Counted from the first letter of the stretch, positions 10,511 to 19,411 are shown. The stretch: DNA of 64,000 bases from Neisseriaceae bacterium JH1-16 (GCA_025989215.1 JAPDNP010000001.1:620001-684000), one strand, 5' to 3'. The notes: generated by a model from the sequence alone, not told the origin. Made by a program: numbers and translations.

Positions 10511-11088
10511 TCGCCGGTGTCGATGAAGCCGGTCGCGGTCCGCTGGCCGGAGCCGTATTCGCCGCGGCGGTGATACTCGATCCGGCCCGGCCGATCGCTG
10601 GCCTGGCCGATTCGAAGAAGTTGAGTGAAGCCAAGCGCGACGAGTTGGCACCGCTGATCAAGGAGCGGGCGCTGGCCTGGTGCATCGCCAGTGCCTCGGT
10701 CGAAGAAATCGACCGGCTCAATATCCTGCACGCGACGATGCTGGCGATGAGCCGGGCGGTGGAGGGCCTGGCCGTCACGCCAGAGGAAGTGCTGATCGAT
10801 GGCAATCGCGTGCCGAAGCAGATCAAGCTGCCGGCGCGCGCGATCGTCAAAGGCGATGCGCTGGAGCCAGCGATCTCGGCCGCGTCCATCCTGGCCAAGA
10901 CCGCGCGCGACGCGGAACTGGTCGCCCTGGATGCGCAGTTTCCGCAGTACGGCTTCGCCCGTCACAAGGGCTATCCAACCGCCGAGCACCTGGCAGCGAT
11001 TGCCGCGCACGGCGTGCTGCCCGAGCACCGCAAGAGCTTCGGCCCGGTCAAGCAGTGGCTGGCCGATCACCAGGGCGAGCTGTTCTAA
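10504..11088 (+). CDS. rnhB: Ribonuclease HII
   Basis: Removes ribonucleotides and RNA primers from RNA-DNA hybrids. 194 residues. [19 protein letters not shown] at residues 5-23 contains the first acidic metal ligands (DEAGRG), [14 protein letters not shown] follows, and [12 protein letters not shown] carries the later catalytic Asp. Starts inside lpxB's last codons. It is the last gene of the envelope operon: the next feature is a terminator built from two inverted copies of the repeated uptake-like word. Confidence 0.96.
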   Translation: MLIAGVDEAGRGPLAGAVFAAAVILDPARPIAGLADSKKLSEAKRDELAPLIKERALAWCIASASVEEIDRLNILHATMLAMSRAVEGLAVTPEEVLIDGNRVPKQIKLPARAIVKGDALEPAISAASILAKTARDAELVALDAQFPQYGFARHKGYPTAEHLAAIAAHGVLPEHRKSFGPVKQWLADHQGELF

Positions 11089-11118
11089 ATCGGCACCGCC
11101 GCCGTTCCGAACCCGACC

Positions 11119-11154
11119 AGGTTGGCCGAAATAATGCTTCGGCCAACCTTTTTT
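11119..11154 (+). terminator. Terminator made of an inverted pair of the uptake-like word
   Basis: AGGTTGGCCGAA (11119-11130), loop ATAATGC, TTCGGCCAACCT (11138-11149), then TTTTT. A perfect 12-bp stem plus T-tract, closing the envelope operon 30 bases after rnhB. Each arm is one copy of the dispersed 12-mer described elsewhere. Confidence 0.9.
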
Positions 11155-11160
11155 ACGCCT

Positions 11161-11697
11161 ATGACTTCAAAACGCTGCTTTCCGCCGGTAGTGAACGACA
11201 GCACCCGTCTGCTGATACTCGGCTCCTTGCCCGGCGATGCCTCGCTTGCCGCCGAACGCTATTACGCGCATCCGCGCAACCAGTTCTGGCGTCTGCTTGA
11301 GGCGATTATCGGTGTGGCGCTGGTCGAATGCGACTACGAGGAGCGCCTGCGTCGGCTGCTCGCTCATGGCGTGGGCTTGTGGGACGTGGTTGGGCAGGCA
11401 TCGCGGCGCGGCAGCCTTGATACCGCCTTGCGCGAAATCGCCTACAACGATCTGGCCGAGCTGGTCGCCCGCCTGCCGGCGCTGCGCGCGGTCGCTTTCA
11501 ATGGGCAGACCGCTGCCAGGGGGCAGCGTCAATTGCCCAACTGGCAGGGCGATATCGTAGTGTTGCCGTCGTCGAGCCCGGCGCATACCTTGTCCTTCGA
11601 GGCCAAACTCGCTCAGTGGCAAGCGCTGACGCCTTATCTGTCGACAGCGCTCACTCTGCTAGACTGCAACATTCCCCAGAAAGGTGAGCGCGGATGA
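11161..11697 (+). CDS. Hypoxanthine-DNA glycosylase (UDG family 6 type)
   Basis: 178-residue protein of the uracil-DNA glycosylase superfamily. LLILGSLPGDASLAAERYYA followed by HPRNQFWRLL matches the motif-1 region typical of family 6 hypoxanthine-DNA glycosylases, and the second motif is read in VVLPSSSPAHTLSF. Such enzymes excise deaminated adenine from DNA in the cytoplasm. The start at 11161 is taken because the open frame before it runs through the terminator hairpin. Its end overlaps mobB by four bases, so it may be transcribed with the molybdopterin genes although no functional link is obvious. Family assignment is from motif memory. Confidence 0.8.
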   Translation: MTSKRCFPPVVNDSTRLLILGSLPGDASLAAERYYAHPRNQFWRLLEAIIGVALVECDYEERLRRLLAHGVGLWDVVGQASRRGSLDTALREIAYNDLAELVARLPALRAVAFNGQTAARGQRQLPNWQGDIVVLPSSSPAHTLSFEAKLAQWQALTPYLSTALTLLDCNIPQKGERG

Positions 11698-12194
11698 AAG
11701 TGATCGGATTCGCCGGTTACTCGGGCAGTGGCAAGACCACGCTGGTCGAAAAGCTGATCCCGCGCTTCGTGGCCGCCGGCCTCGACGTGGCGGTGATCAA
11801 GCACACCCACCACGATGTCGACTGGGATGTGCCGGGCAAGGATAGCTACCGGCATCGCGTCGCCGGTGCCCGGCAGGTGATGCTGGCCGCAGGGCAGCGC
11901 CGCTTACTGGTCGAGACGCTGCCGGACAGCAATGAGTTGCCGTTGGCCGCTCATGTGGCCCGACTCGCTCCGTGCGACCTGGTGTTGGCCGAAGGCTTCA
12001 AGCAGGCGCAGGTGCCGAAGGTTGAGGTGATCAATCACGCCCTCGGCTCGCCGCGGCTGTACCCAGATGATCCATGGGTGATCGCCGTGACGGCCGATGC
12101 GCCGCTCGACACCCCGCTACCGTATTTCCAGCGCGACGACGTCGATGCGCTGTTCCGATTTCTACTCGATTACCTGAACCATCATGACGAATAA
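11694..12194 (+). CDS. mobB: Molybdopterin-guanine dinucleotide biosynthesis adaptor MobB
   Basis: 166-residue P-loop GTPase that assists GMP attachment to molybdopterin. Walker A GYSGSGKTTLVEKL at residues 8-21, then the KHTHHDVDWDVPGKDSYRHR segment that is characteristic of MobB, and VLAEGFKQAQVPKVEV. Overlaps the glycosylase before it (ATGA) and moeA after it by 11 bases. MobA itself is not in this window; moaA lies apart at 30089. Confidence 0.94.
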   Translation: MKVIGFAGYSGSGKTTLVEKLIPRFVAAGLDVAVIKHTHHDVDWDVPGKDSYRHRVAGARQVMLAAGQRRLLVETLPDSNELPLAAHVARLAPCDLVLAEGFKQAQVPKVEVINHALGSPRLYPDDPWVIAVTADAPLDTPLPYFQRDDVDALFRFLLDYLNHHDE

Positions 12195-13395
12195 TCTTTT
12201 CCTTACCGTCGACCAGGCTCGCACTTGGCTGCTCGAGCGGGCCCGGCCGCTGACCGGTGCCGAATCCGTCGACCTGCTCGCGGCCAGCGGCCGAGTGTTG
12301 GCCGAACCAGTCGTAGCGACGCTGAACGTGCCGCCGCACGACAATAGCGCGATGGATGGCTATGCCTTGCGATTAGCCGAGTTCGGCCAGGTGTTGCCGG
12401 TCAGCCAGCGCATTCCGGCCGGTAGCGTGCCGGCCCCACTGGCTGCGGGCAGTGTGGCGCGTATCTTTACCGGTGCGCCGATCCCACTGGGCGCCGACAC
12501 CGTGATCATGCAGGAGCAGGCCGACGTGCAGGACGACGGCCGGGTACTGCTGAGCGGCAACCCAGCGCTCGGGCAGAACATCCGCCGCGCAGGCGAGGAT
12601 ATCGCCGATGGCCAGATCGTGCTGCAGGCAGGCCAACGCCTTGGGCCGGCCGACCTGGGTCTCGCCGCATCGCTCGGCATCGCCACGCTGACGGTGCGTC
12701 GTGCGCTGACCGTCGCGGTGTTCTTCACTGGCGACGAGCTGACCGAGCCGGGTCAAGCGCTTGCCGCCGGCAAGATCTACAATTCCAACCGCTACTGGCT
12801 GGTGCCGGCACTGACCGCCTTGGGTTGCAAGGTGATCGATCTGGGCATCATCCCGGATAATTTCGATGCGACCCGTGCGGCGCTGGTCACGGCCGCCGGA
12901 GAAGCCGACGTGATCATCACCTGCGGCGGCGTCTCGGTCGGTGAAGAAGATCATGTCAAAGGGGCGGTCGAAGCCGAGGGCGAGTTGACGCTGTGGAAGA
13001 TCGCTATGAAGCCGGGCAAGCCGCTGGCGCACGGTCGTATCGGTTCGGCCGACTTCATCGGCCTGCCGGGCAATCCTGTGTCGGGTTTCGTGACCTTCGA
13101 GGTGCTGGTCAAGGCCTTCCTGGCGGTTCGCCAGGGGGGAGAGGCGGCCGAGGTCGTTGCGAGTGCGCGCTTGCCGGCGGCCTTCGACTGGACCACCCCT
13201 GACACGCGTCGTGAAGAGTTCGTTCGGGTGCGTCGCGAGCAGATCGATGGCCAACTGCAACTGGTGTGCTACCCGAACCAGGGCTCTGGCGTACTGACAT
13301 CCTGCGCCTGGGCAGAAGGGCTGGTGCGGCTGGCACCGGGACAGACGGTGGCAAAGGGCGAGTTGCTCGACTTCCTCCCGCTGACGCGCCGCTAA
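12184..13395 (+). CDS. moeA: Molybdopterin molybdenumtransferase MoeA
   Basis: Inserts molybdate into adenylated molybdopterin. 403 residues. N-terminal signature VPPHDNSAMDGYALR at about residues 49-63, VARIFTGAPIPLGADTVIMQ, the central MoCF-binding fold with SNRYWLVPALTALGC and CGGVSVGEEDHVK, and KIAMKPGKPLAHG with GLPGNPVSGFV. Length is normal for bacterial MoeA. Coupled to mobB by overlap; a ferredoxin gene starts one base after its TAA. Confidence 0.95.
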   Translation: MTNNLFLTVDQARTWLLERARPLTGAESVDLLAASGRVLAEPVVATLNVPPHDNSAMDGYALRLAEFGQVLPVSQRIPAGSVPAPLAAGSVARIFTGAPIPLGADTVIMQEQADVQDDGRVLLSGNPALGQNIRRAGEDIADGQIVLQAGQRLGPADLGLAASLGIATLTVRRALTVAVFFTGDELTEPGQALAAGKIYNSNRYWLVPALTALGCKVIDLGIIPDNFDATRAALVTAAGEADVIITCGGVSVGEEDHVKGAVEAEGELTLWKIAMKPGKPLAHGRIGSADFIGLPGNPVSGFVTFEVLVKAFLAVRQGGEAAEVVASARLPAAFDWTTPDTRREEFVRVRREQIDGQLQLVCYPNQGSGVLTSCAWAEGLVRLAPGQTVAKGELLDFLPLTRR

Positions 13396-13396
13396 G

Positions 13397-13738
13397 ATGC
13401 CGACAGTACGTTTTGTCCGCTCGGCCGACCGACAGCTCGTCGCCGAGGTCGAGGCCCTGGCCGGCGACAACCTAACCGATCTGGCGCGCTTTCATGAGGT
13501 ACCGATGGCTTGGCGCTGTGGCCAAGGCACCTGCGGCACCTGTCTTGTACGCCTCGAGCATGAGGGGCAGCCTCAGGCGCTCGCGATGCGCGGCATTGAG
13601 CGCAATGTGCTCAAGCGCATCCACGACATCGATACGAGCGCAGCAGTGGACTGCCCCGAAACGGCAAGGCTTGCCTGCCATGTCACGGTGGGCGAGCAAC
13701 CCTTGACGGTGTGGTTGGACCGCCACGCGATGGAGTAG
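13397..13738 (+). CDS. 2Fe-2S ferredoxin
   Basis: 113 residues with the plant-type cluster pattern: Cys41, Cys46 and Cys49 in CGQGTCGTCLV, with the fourth ligand at Cys94 in RLACHV. Small electron carrier. It begins one base after moeA and ends the transcript before a terminator, so it is probably made together with molybdopterin enzymes; whether it serves a molybdoenzyme is inference. Its redox partner is not in the window. Confidence 0.88.
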   Translation: MPTVRFVRSADRQLVAEVEALAGDNLTDLARFHEVPMAWRCGQGTCGTCLVRLEHEGQPQALAMRGIERNVLKRIHDIDTSAAVDCPETARLACHVTVGEQPLTVWLDRHAME

Positions 13739-13741
13739 ACA

Positions 13742-13766
13742 AAGCCCGGCTTATGGCCGGGTTTTT
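13742..13766. terminator. Intrinsic terminator between convergent genes
   Basis: AAGCCCGGC (13742-13750), loop TTAT, GCCGGGTTTTTC. The stem has one G-T pair and a T-run on the plus strand after the ferredoxin gene. On the minus strand it lies just past the cyclase stop and could also serve it, though with a shorter T-run. Confidence 0.8.
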
Positions 13767-13770
13767 CTTG

Positions 13771-15351
13771 TCAGGCGAGAGGCTCGCCCGGCTCGGGTAG
13801 CCGTGTCAGTACCCGAACGCAGTTGCGCCCTTCATGCTTGGCCTGATAGAGGGCCGCATCCGCCGCATCGTAGAGCAGCCGCGGGGTATCGCCTGGCCTC
13901 GGCGCATAGGCAATGGCGCCGACGCTACAGGTCACCATGCCGGTTGCCGGGTTGCCGGCATGCTTGATCTTCAGTTGTTCCATCTTGAGCCGGAATGCCT
14001 CGGCACGCCGGTGCATCACCTCCGGGCTGCCGTCGGGGACTAGCAGCGCGAACTCTTCTCCACCTAGCCGCGCGGCCACTTCGCGACGGTGACTGCGCAT
14101 CTCGAGCAGAGTCTTGCCCAGTTGCCTGAGGACATCGTCCCCGGCACCGTGGCCGTAGTGGTCGTTGTATCGCTTGAAGAAATCGACATCGGCGATCATC
14201 AGCCCGACTTTGCCGCCCTTGCCGATACCGTCGTTCATTGCCGCATCGAGCGCCGCATCGAAGTGGCGGCGGTTGGACAGGCCGGTCAGCGGGTCGGTCA
14301 GCGCTTGGGCCTGAATCTCGGCCTGATAGAGAATCTGACGCAGCATCCCGGTTCCCAGTACGAGCAGGGACACGGTCATGAGCGGCACCCAGAGGTCGAG
14401 CAACCACAAGCCGGCACCGCTCACCAGCGGCAGCGCCAGTGCCGCCAGCGCATAACCGCGCAGGCGGTGGTTGCCGGACAGCTGCTGGCGGTGAATCAGA
14501 CTGTCGATCGCAATCAACAGCAGGCTGCCCAGCACCAGCATGCCGGACGGGCCGACCAGGCGGATCGCGTCGCGCTGCAGCATCGCCGATACTGCAGCTG
14601 CGTCGATCATCACCCCGGGCTGGCGCTGCAGGCTACCGGCGACGCGGTATTCACTGCCCATGCCGGCCGCGGTCACCCCCACCAATACCACCTTGTCCTC
14701 CAGCTCCCGATCAAATCGGCCGCTCAGCACATCTTGATAGGAATAGGTGGGGATCGCGCTGAAATGGCGGGGGAAGGGGATCAGGGTCTGCTCGCTGCGC
14801 ACCCAAAGTCCGGACGCGGTGCGATCGGCCAACGGGGAGGGCGGACGGGCATCGCCGCTGAGCGCGCCGGCAAAACTTGGCCAGCGCGGAGCGCCGAGCC
14901 CGGCATAGCGGTAGAAGCGACGCACCGAGCCGTCGCGGTCCTGCTCCAGGTCGGTGTGCCCGAGCAGGGCCGCGGCATCGACGAGTCCAGGCAGCGGTAG
15001 TGTCTCGACCAGTTTGCCGTTGACCGATTCTGCGATGACAGGCAGTACCACGCGGCCGTTGGTTCGGATGGCGGCGGCCAGAGCCGCATCGGCCTCGTGG
15101 TCGTCGAGCGAGGGCTCGGCAAAGATCAGGTCCAGGCCGACCGCACGGGCCTTGCCCAGGTGTTTGAACAGCTCGGCATGCAGGGTGCGTGGCCACGGCC
15201 AGCGGCCTATGGTGGCGAGGCTCGGGCTGTCGATCGCGATGACTGCGACACGGGCGTCGACCGGCTGCGGATGGAGGTCGATCAGCAGGTCGTAAAGAAT
15301 GTTGTCCAGCCGCTGCGCGGTGCCGCTCATCAGTAGTGGCCACCACAACAA
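13771..15351 (-). CDS. CHASE2 sensor diguanylate cyclase
   Basis: Membrane-bound c-di-GMP synthase. Extracytoplasmic CHASE2 domain (PVDARVAVIAIDSPSLATIG, then WPWPRTLHAELFKHL), three hydrophobic helices around residues 270-345, and a C-terminal GGDEF domain (DPLTGLSNRRHFDAAL) with an intact RLGGEEF active site. The usual product-inhibition motif RxxD before it is replaced by HRRE, so feedback control may be lost. The coordinates begin at a TTG, but the open frame runs on upstream through a basic stretch and a hydrophobic helix up to about 15411 without any ATG, GTG or TTG; the real start is therefore uncertain. Directly follows the FecR-like gene. Confidence 0.88.
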   Translation of the reverse strand: MLWWPLLMSGTAQRLDNILYDLLIDLHPQPVDARVAVIAIDSPSLATIGRWPWPRTLHAELFKHLGKARAVGLDLIFAEPSLDDHEADAALAAAIRTNGRVVLPVIAESVNGKLVETLPLPGLVDAAALLGHTDLEQDRDGSVRRFYRYAGLGAPRWPSFAGALSGDARPPSPLADRTASGLWVRSEQTLIPFPRHFSAIPTYSYQDVLSGRFDRELEDKVVLVGVTAAGMGSEYRVAGSLQRQPGVMIDAAAVSAMLQRDAIRLVGPSGMLVLGSLLLIAIDSLIHRQQLSGNHRLRGYALAALALPLVSGAGLWLLDLWVPLMTVSLLVLGTGMLRQILYQAEIQAQALTDPLTGLSNRRHFDAALDAAMNDGIGKGGKVGLMIADVDFFKRYNDHYGHGAGDDVLRQLGKTLLEMRSHRREVAARLGGEEFALLVPDGSPEVMHRRAEAFRLKMEQLKIKHAGNPATGMVTCSVGAIAYAPRPGDTPRLLYDAADAALYQAKHEGRNCVRVLTRLPEPGEPLA

Positions 15352-15410
15352 CAGTGCAAGACAAAGCGGTAACAGGCGGGTGAGGCGTCGCCGCGGATTG
15401 TGGGAGGAAA

Positions 15411-16997
15411 TCAGTTCCAGAAAAGGCTCTCGGGTGGGGAGTCGGAGTGGTAGTTATTGTCTCCCAAGATACTCACCCTTGCCCAGTAGCGCCCACTCGG
15501 CAGTGAAGCGGGGCGCCAGCGCGGACTGTCACTGTCCTGCCGGAACAACACTCGCGTGAAGCTGGCCGAATCCGCTAGTTCCAAGCGGTAGCGCGCCCCG
15601 GGGATGGCAACGGTCGCCGCGATGATTTGGCGCGGACTCTGACCGGCGGGACGGTCGAACCAGCCGAGTGCCTCGACGGCCTGGGCGCTGCTGTATGGCC
15701 CCACGCGGCCGTTCGCATCGAGGCGGGCCACACGCCAGAACCAACGCCCGTGATGGGGCACGGTAACCTGGTTCGAGTCGCTTCCCGTCAAGCTGTACTC
15801 GAGGGTATTGGCGGCATCGAAGTTGGTCGACGTAGATAGCTGCACCCGCCGTGTGGACTCATGGCCATTGTCGCCAACGGTCAGTGTTAGCGTTCGGCCA
15901 CGGAAAGTGTCGAGCGTCGCGCCGACTCGCAGTGGTGTCGCAGGATGGGCATTGAGCGCAACGCTGTGTTCGGCATCGGCACCTTCGAGTGAGCTGGCGG
16001 CGCGGCTGCGCACCTTGAGTCGATAGCTGCCGTCAGGCAATGGCCCATTTGGGACATAGACCGGGCTGTCAGTGTCCGCCTCATCGACCAGCACCTCGCT
16101 GTCGGCTCGGTAGAGCTCGACATGATAACCGCGCGCACCGACGACGGGTGGCCAGCTGAAATAGGCTGGGGAGAACTCGATGCGAGCCGGCAAACCGGCC
16201 AGTGCCGGAGGCGGCAGCAAGGCCTCGGCCTTAGCGGGGAGATGCTGTCCCTTGCCGACTACCGCTCCCTGGCCGGGGCTTAACTCTGCGCTGACATGGT
16301 CGACGCCAACGGCCACTTTGCCGGACAGGACGGCGGTGGTGGTTGTGTCATCGTTGGCGACACCGACACGGAACTGTGTGCCGCGCACCGAGGTGGTGGC
16401 CGACGGCGTGTCGATTTCGTAGCGATTGCGCATCAACTCGGGCTTGCTGATGGTGTTGGACGCAGTGCCGCGTCGAAGGCGCAGTCGCGTGCTGCTGGCC
16501 CCGGTGCTGGGGTAGTAGTGCTGTTGGTCGATGTTCAGCTGACTATTGCTGCCCATGGTTAGCTCGCTGCCGTCGATAAAGTGCAGGACGACACGCGATT
16601 CGGCCAGGGTCATTAGTTCGGCAGAGTCTGGGATTTGTTCGTTCGTTCGCAGTGGGCGGGCAGGCTGCCCGGATAGCTTGATCGAAGCCTGGCCATTGAT
16701 GCTGCGGACTTGGGCGCTGGCGGGCTGCTGACGCACCCAGGCGTAGGGCACCCGGATCGTGGTGGCCGTGACAATACGATTAGGGTTGCGGATATTGTTG
16801 AGCGCGCTCAAGCGAGGCACATAAGCCGGGGACACGAGGTGCACGCCGGCAAAGCGCCATAAGGTATCGCCAGGGCGCAGTGAATAGGTCCAGAACGGAT
16901 CGTCATCCGCCAAGGCCGCGGCCGGCAGCAGGGCAAGGGAGGTCAGTGCTAGAAGGATCAGCCGGGCTGGCGTAGAGCGATATTCATCTGTATTCAT
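15411..16997 (-). CDS. LysM-FecR domain secreted protein
   Basis: 528 residues. Signal peptide near residues 12-31 (RLILLALTSLALLPAAALAD), a LysM-like unit (YSLRPGDTLWRFAGVHL) at about 38-85, a FecR domain with LMTLAESRVVLHFIDGSEL and SATTSVRGTQFRVGV around 130-240, and C-terminal fibronectin-like repeats (PDGSYRLKVRSRAAS, GRYWARVSIL). Proteins of this type are commonly paired with CHASE2 sensors in beta-proteobacteria. Its stop lies at the point where the cyclase frame begins, so the two are one operon and the secreted protein may be the signal partner of CHASE2; that role is inference. Confidence 0.82.
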   Translation of the reverse strand: MNTDEYRSTPARLILLALTSLALLPAAALADDDPFWTYSLRPGDTLWRFAGVHLVSPAYVPRLSALNNIRNPNRIVTATTIRVPYAWVRQQPASAQVRSINGQASIKLSGQPARPLRTNEQIPDSAELMTLAESRVVLHFIDGSELTMGSNSQLNIDQQHYYPSTGASSTRLRLRRGTASNTISKPELMRNRYEIDTPSATTSVRGTQFRVGVANDDTTTTAVLSGKVAVGVDHVSAELSPGQGAVVGKGQHLPAKAEALLPPPALAGLPARIEFSPAYFSWPPVVGARGYHVELYRADSEVLVDEADTDSPVYVPNGPLPDGSYRLKVRSRAASSLEGADAEHSVALNAHPATPLRVGATLDTFRGRTLTLTVGDNGHESTRRVQLSTSTNFDAANTLEYSLTGSDSNQVTVPHHGRWFWRVARLDANGRVGPYSSAQAVEALGWFDRPAGQSPRQIIAATVAIPGARYRLELADSASFTRVLFRQDSDSPRWRPASLPSGRYWARVSILGDNNYHSDSPPESLFWN

Positions 16998-17169
16998 AAG
17001 AGGAAATTATTTCTTCTTTTTGTATTTATTTGCAATAGACGGCAGGAATGGCGGTTTGGTTCGATGTCTTTATGTCGCGCCAATGCTACCCCTTTGCCCC
17101 GGGGTGTATAGAACAGGGGTGGGATGTCCCAAGACCGGTATCGCAGTGCTCCCGATGAATAGCGCCGCA

Positions 17170-17198
17170 TTGCCGCCTGCCGAGAAGCTTTATAGAAT
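17170..17198 (+). promoter_or_regulatory. Probable sigma-70 promoter of yajQ
   Basis: TTGCCG (17170-17175) and TAGAAT (17193-17198) are 17 bases apart, 65 bases before the yajQ start. Right after it ATGGGGC and GCCCCAT can pair as a leader hairpin. Sequence match only. Confidence 0.5.
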
Positions 17199-17263
17199 GG
17201 GGCTATCCGCCCCATCCCTCCGGTGGGGTCTGAAACGAATCAAGCAAGAGGAAAGCAGAGAAA

Positions 17264-17749
17264 ATGCCGAGTTTCGACATCGTGTCCGAGGTGAATCAGG
17301 TTGAAGTGCGCAATGCGGTTGACCAGGCCAACAAGGAAGTGTCCACCCGCTACGATTTCAAAGGTTCGGACGCCCGCATCGAAGTCGCTGAAAAAGTGCT
17401 GACCCTGTTCGCCGATGCCGAGTTCCAGCTCGACCAGGTCAAGGAAATCCTGCTGGGCAAGCTTTCCAAGCGCAGCATCGACATCCGTTGCCTGGAGTAC
17501 GGCAAGCTCGAGAAAGTCAGCGGCAACAAGGTGAAGCAGGCGATTACCGTGCGTGTCGGCATCGAGACCGAGACGGCGAAGCGTCTGGTCAAGCTGATCA
17601 AGGACTCCAAGCTGAAAGTGCAGGCGAGCATCCAGGGTGATGCGGTGCGCGTGTCCGGAGCCAAGCGCGACCTGCTGCAGGACTGCATCGCGCTGATGCG
17701 CCAGGAAGTCACCGACTTCCCGCTGCAGTACAACAACTTCCGCGACTGA
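17264..17749 (+). CDS. yajQ: YajQ-family nucleotide-binding protein
   Basis: 161 residues of the DUF520 family: [20 protein letters not shown] at the start, [14 protein letters not shown], and the C-terminal [12 protein letters not shown] are all diagnostic. Family members bind nucleotides, and in Xanthomonas and Pseudomonas a homologue binds c-di-GMP, which is of interest next to the diguanylate cyclase on the other strand; the effect here is unknown. Ribosome-binding AGAGGAAAG upstream. Monocistronic, with its own promoter candidate and terminator. Confidence 0.94.
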   Translation: MPSFDIVSEVNQVEVRNAVDQANKEVSTRYDFKGSDARIEVAEKVLTLFADAEFQLDQVKEILLGKLSKRSIDIRCLEYGKLEKVSGNKVKQAITVRVGIETETAKRLVKLIKDSKLKVQASIQGDAVRVSGAKRDLLQDCIALMRQEVTDFPLQYNNFRD

Positions 17750-17768
17750 TACGCACAAGTCGCAAGCA

Positions 17769-17793
17769 AACGGGCCCAAAAGGGTCCGTTTTT
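17769..17793 (+). terminator. Intrinsic terminator after yajQ
   Basis: AACGGGCCC (17769-17777), loop AAAA, GGGTCCGTT with one G-T pair, then TTT. Plus-strand orientation, 20 bases after the stop. Confidence 0.82.
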
Positions 17794-17826
17794 CATCCCG
17801 AGCGGCGTCTGATGGCCTGCCCAATA

Positions 17827-17850
17827 GAAAAAGGGGCGCCGTAGCGCCCC
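17827..17850 (-). terminator. Intrinsic terminator after aldH
   Basis: Read on the minus strand: GGGGCGC, loop TACG(G), GCGCCCC, then TTTTTC. Stem arms at 17833-17839 and 17844-17850, 25 bases past the aldehyde dehydrogenase stop. Confidence 0.82.
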
Positions 17851-17874
17851 GTCCTGCCTCGTGTTGGCCGTCGA

Positions 17875-19362
17875 TTACAGCTTGATCAGCGTGCTCTTCA
17901 GCTCGGTATATTTTTCCAGTGCATGCAGCGACTTGTCGCGACCGTTGCCCGACTGCTTGAAACCGCCGAACGGGAAGTTCATGTCGCCGCCCTCATCGTA
18001 GCAGTTCACCCAGACGGTGCCGGCGCGCAGGCGACGGGCCACTTGGTGGGCGGTGGTGACATTGCTGGTCCACACGGCGGCAGCCAGGCCGTACTCGGTG
18101 TCGTTGGCGATGCGGATCGCTTCTTCCACGTCGCTGAAGGTAATCACCGACAGTATCGGGCCGAAGATTTCCTCGCGGGCGATCGTGGCGTTTGCGGGCA
18201 CTTCGAACGCGGTCGGCTCGATGAACAAGCCTTTGCCAGCGACCTGGGTAGCCACCCCGCCGCATAGCAGTTTTCCGCCCTCGGTCTGGCCCTTGTCGAT
18301 ATAGGACAGCACCTTGTCGTACTGGATCTGGTCGACGATGGCGCCCATGCCGGTGGCCGGGTCGAGCGGGTCGGCCGGCTGGTAGCCCTGTGCCGCCTTC
18401 TTGAATTCTTCGATGAAGCGGTCCTTGATGTCCTTATGCACCAGCACGCGCGAGCCTGCGGTGCACATCTCGCCCATGTTGTAGAAGATCGCTCCGGCCG
18501 CGGTACGCGCGGCCTTCGTCAGGTCGGCGCAGTCCGGTAGGATGATGTTCGGCGACTTGCCGCCCAGCTCCAGCCATACTCGCTTCAGGTTCGACTGCGC
18601 GGCATAGCCGGCAATCAACTTGCCCACGCCAGTGGAGCCGGTGAAGGCCACGCAGTCGATGTCGTTGTGCAGCGCCAGCAGCTTGCCGACTTCACCCGCC
18701 CCCGGCAGCACCTGGAAGATGCCGTCCGGAATGCCGGCCTGCTTGGCCAGGGCCGCCAGGCGGATCGCCGTCAGCGGCGATTTTTCCGACGGCTTCAGGA
18801 TCAGCGCATTGCCCGCAGCCAGCGCAGGGCCGAATTTCCAGCTGGCCATCAGAATAGGGAAGTTCCACGGTACCACGGCGGCAACCACGCCGATTGCCTC
18901 GCGGGTCACCAGGCCGACCAGCTTCGGGTCGACCGGCGCCACTTCGCCGCCGATCTTGTCGATCGCCTCGGCGAACCACTCCACACAATAGGCCGCACCC
19001 GGCACGTCGACGCTGGTGGTGTCGCCAATCGGCTTGCCGACGTCCAGTGTCTCGAGCAGGGCCAGTTCGTCGCCATGCTCGCGGATCAAGGCGGCAAAGC
19101 GCTTGAGGATACGGCCGCGAGCCAGTGGGGCGAGGTTAGCCCATTCGCCGGACTCGAAGGCACGCCGGGCGGCCTTTACCGCGCGTTCCACTTCGGCCTC
19201 GCCGCACAGGGTGATCTTGGCCAGCGCTTCGCCGTTGGCGGGGTTGATGCAGTCGAAGGTGCGTCCATCCCCGGCCGTAACGTACTCGCCGTCGATGAAG
19301 GCGCGGCCTTCGATGGTGAGTTGGCCGGCAAGCTGTTTCCACTCGGCATGACTGCGTGCCAT
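17875..19362 (-). CDS. Gamma-glutamyl-gamma-aminobutyraldehyde dehydrogenase (PuuC type)
   Basis: 495-residue NAD(P)-dependent aldehyde dehydrogenase. Motifs: VVPWNFPILMASWKFGPALA, FTGSTGVGKLIAGYAA, catalytic Glu in VWLELGGKSPN and catalytic Cys in GEMCTAGSR near residue 300. The closest known group is PuuC, which oxidises gamma-glutamyl-GABA aldehyde in putrescine breakdown; the neighbouring puuR, puuD and puuA genes support this. Start at 19362 is preceded on the minus strand by AAAGGAG. Follows puuR by 49 bases, with one uptake-like word copy (19383-19391) in the gap. Confidence 0.9.
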   Translation of the reverse strand: MARSHAEWKQLAGQLTIEGRAFIDGEYVTAGDGRTFDCINPANGEALAKITLCGEAEVERAVKAARRAFESGEWANLAPLARGRILKRFAALIREHGDELALLETLDVGKPIGDTTSVDVPGAAYCVEWFAEAIDKIGGEVAPVDPKLVGLVTREAIGVVAAVVPWNFPILMASWKFGPALAAGNALILKPSEKSPLTAIRLAALAKQAGIPDGIFQVLPGAGEVGKLLALHNDIDCVAFTGSTGVGKLIAGYAAQSNLKRVWLELGGKSPNIILPDCADLTKAARTAAGAIFYNMGEMCTAGSRVLVHKDIKDRFIEEFKKAAQGYQPADPLDPATGMGAIVDQIQYDKVLSYIDKGQTEGGKLLCGGVATQVAGKGLFIEPTAFEVPANATIAREEIFGPILSVITFSDVEEAIRIANDTEYGLAAAVWTSNVTTAHQVARRLRAGTVWVNCYDEGGDMNFPFGGFKQSGNGRDKSLHALEKYTELKSTLIKL

Positions 19363-19411
19363 GGGTTTCTCCTTTGGTAGTGTTCGGCCAAGCTGCGTGG
19401 GATGGCCGTGC

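Noticed and set aside
17020-17304. 94-codon open frame before yajQ
   Set aside because: Runs through the promoter and into yajQ out of frame; no ribosome-binding site and no protein-like composition.
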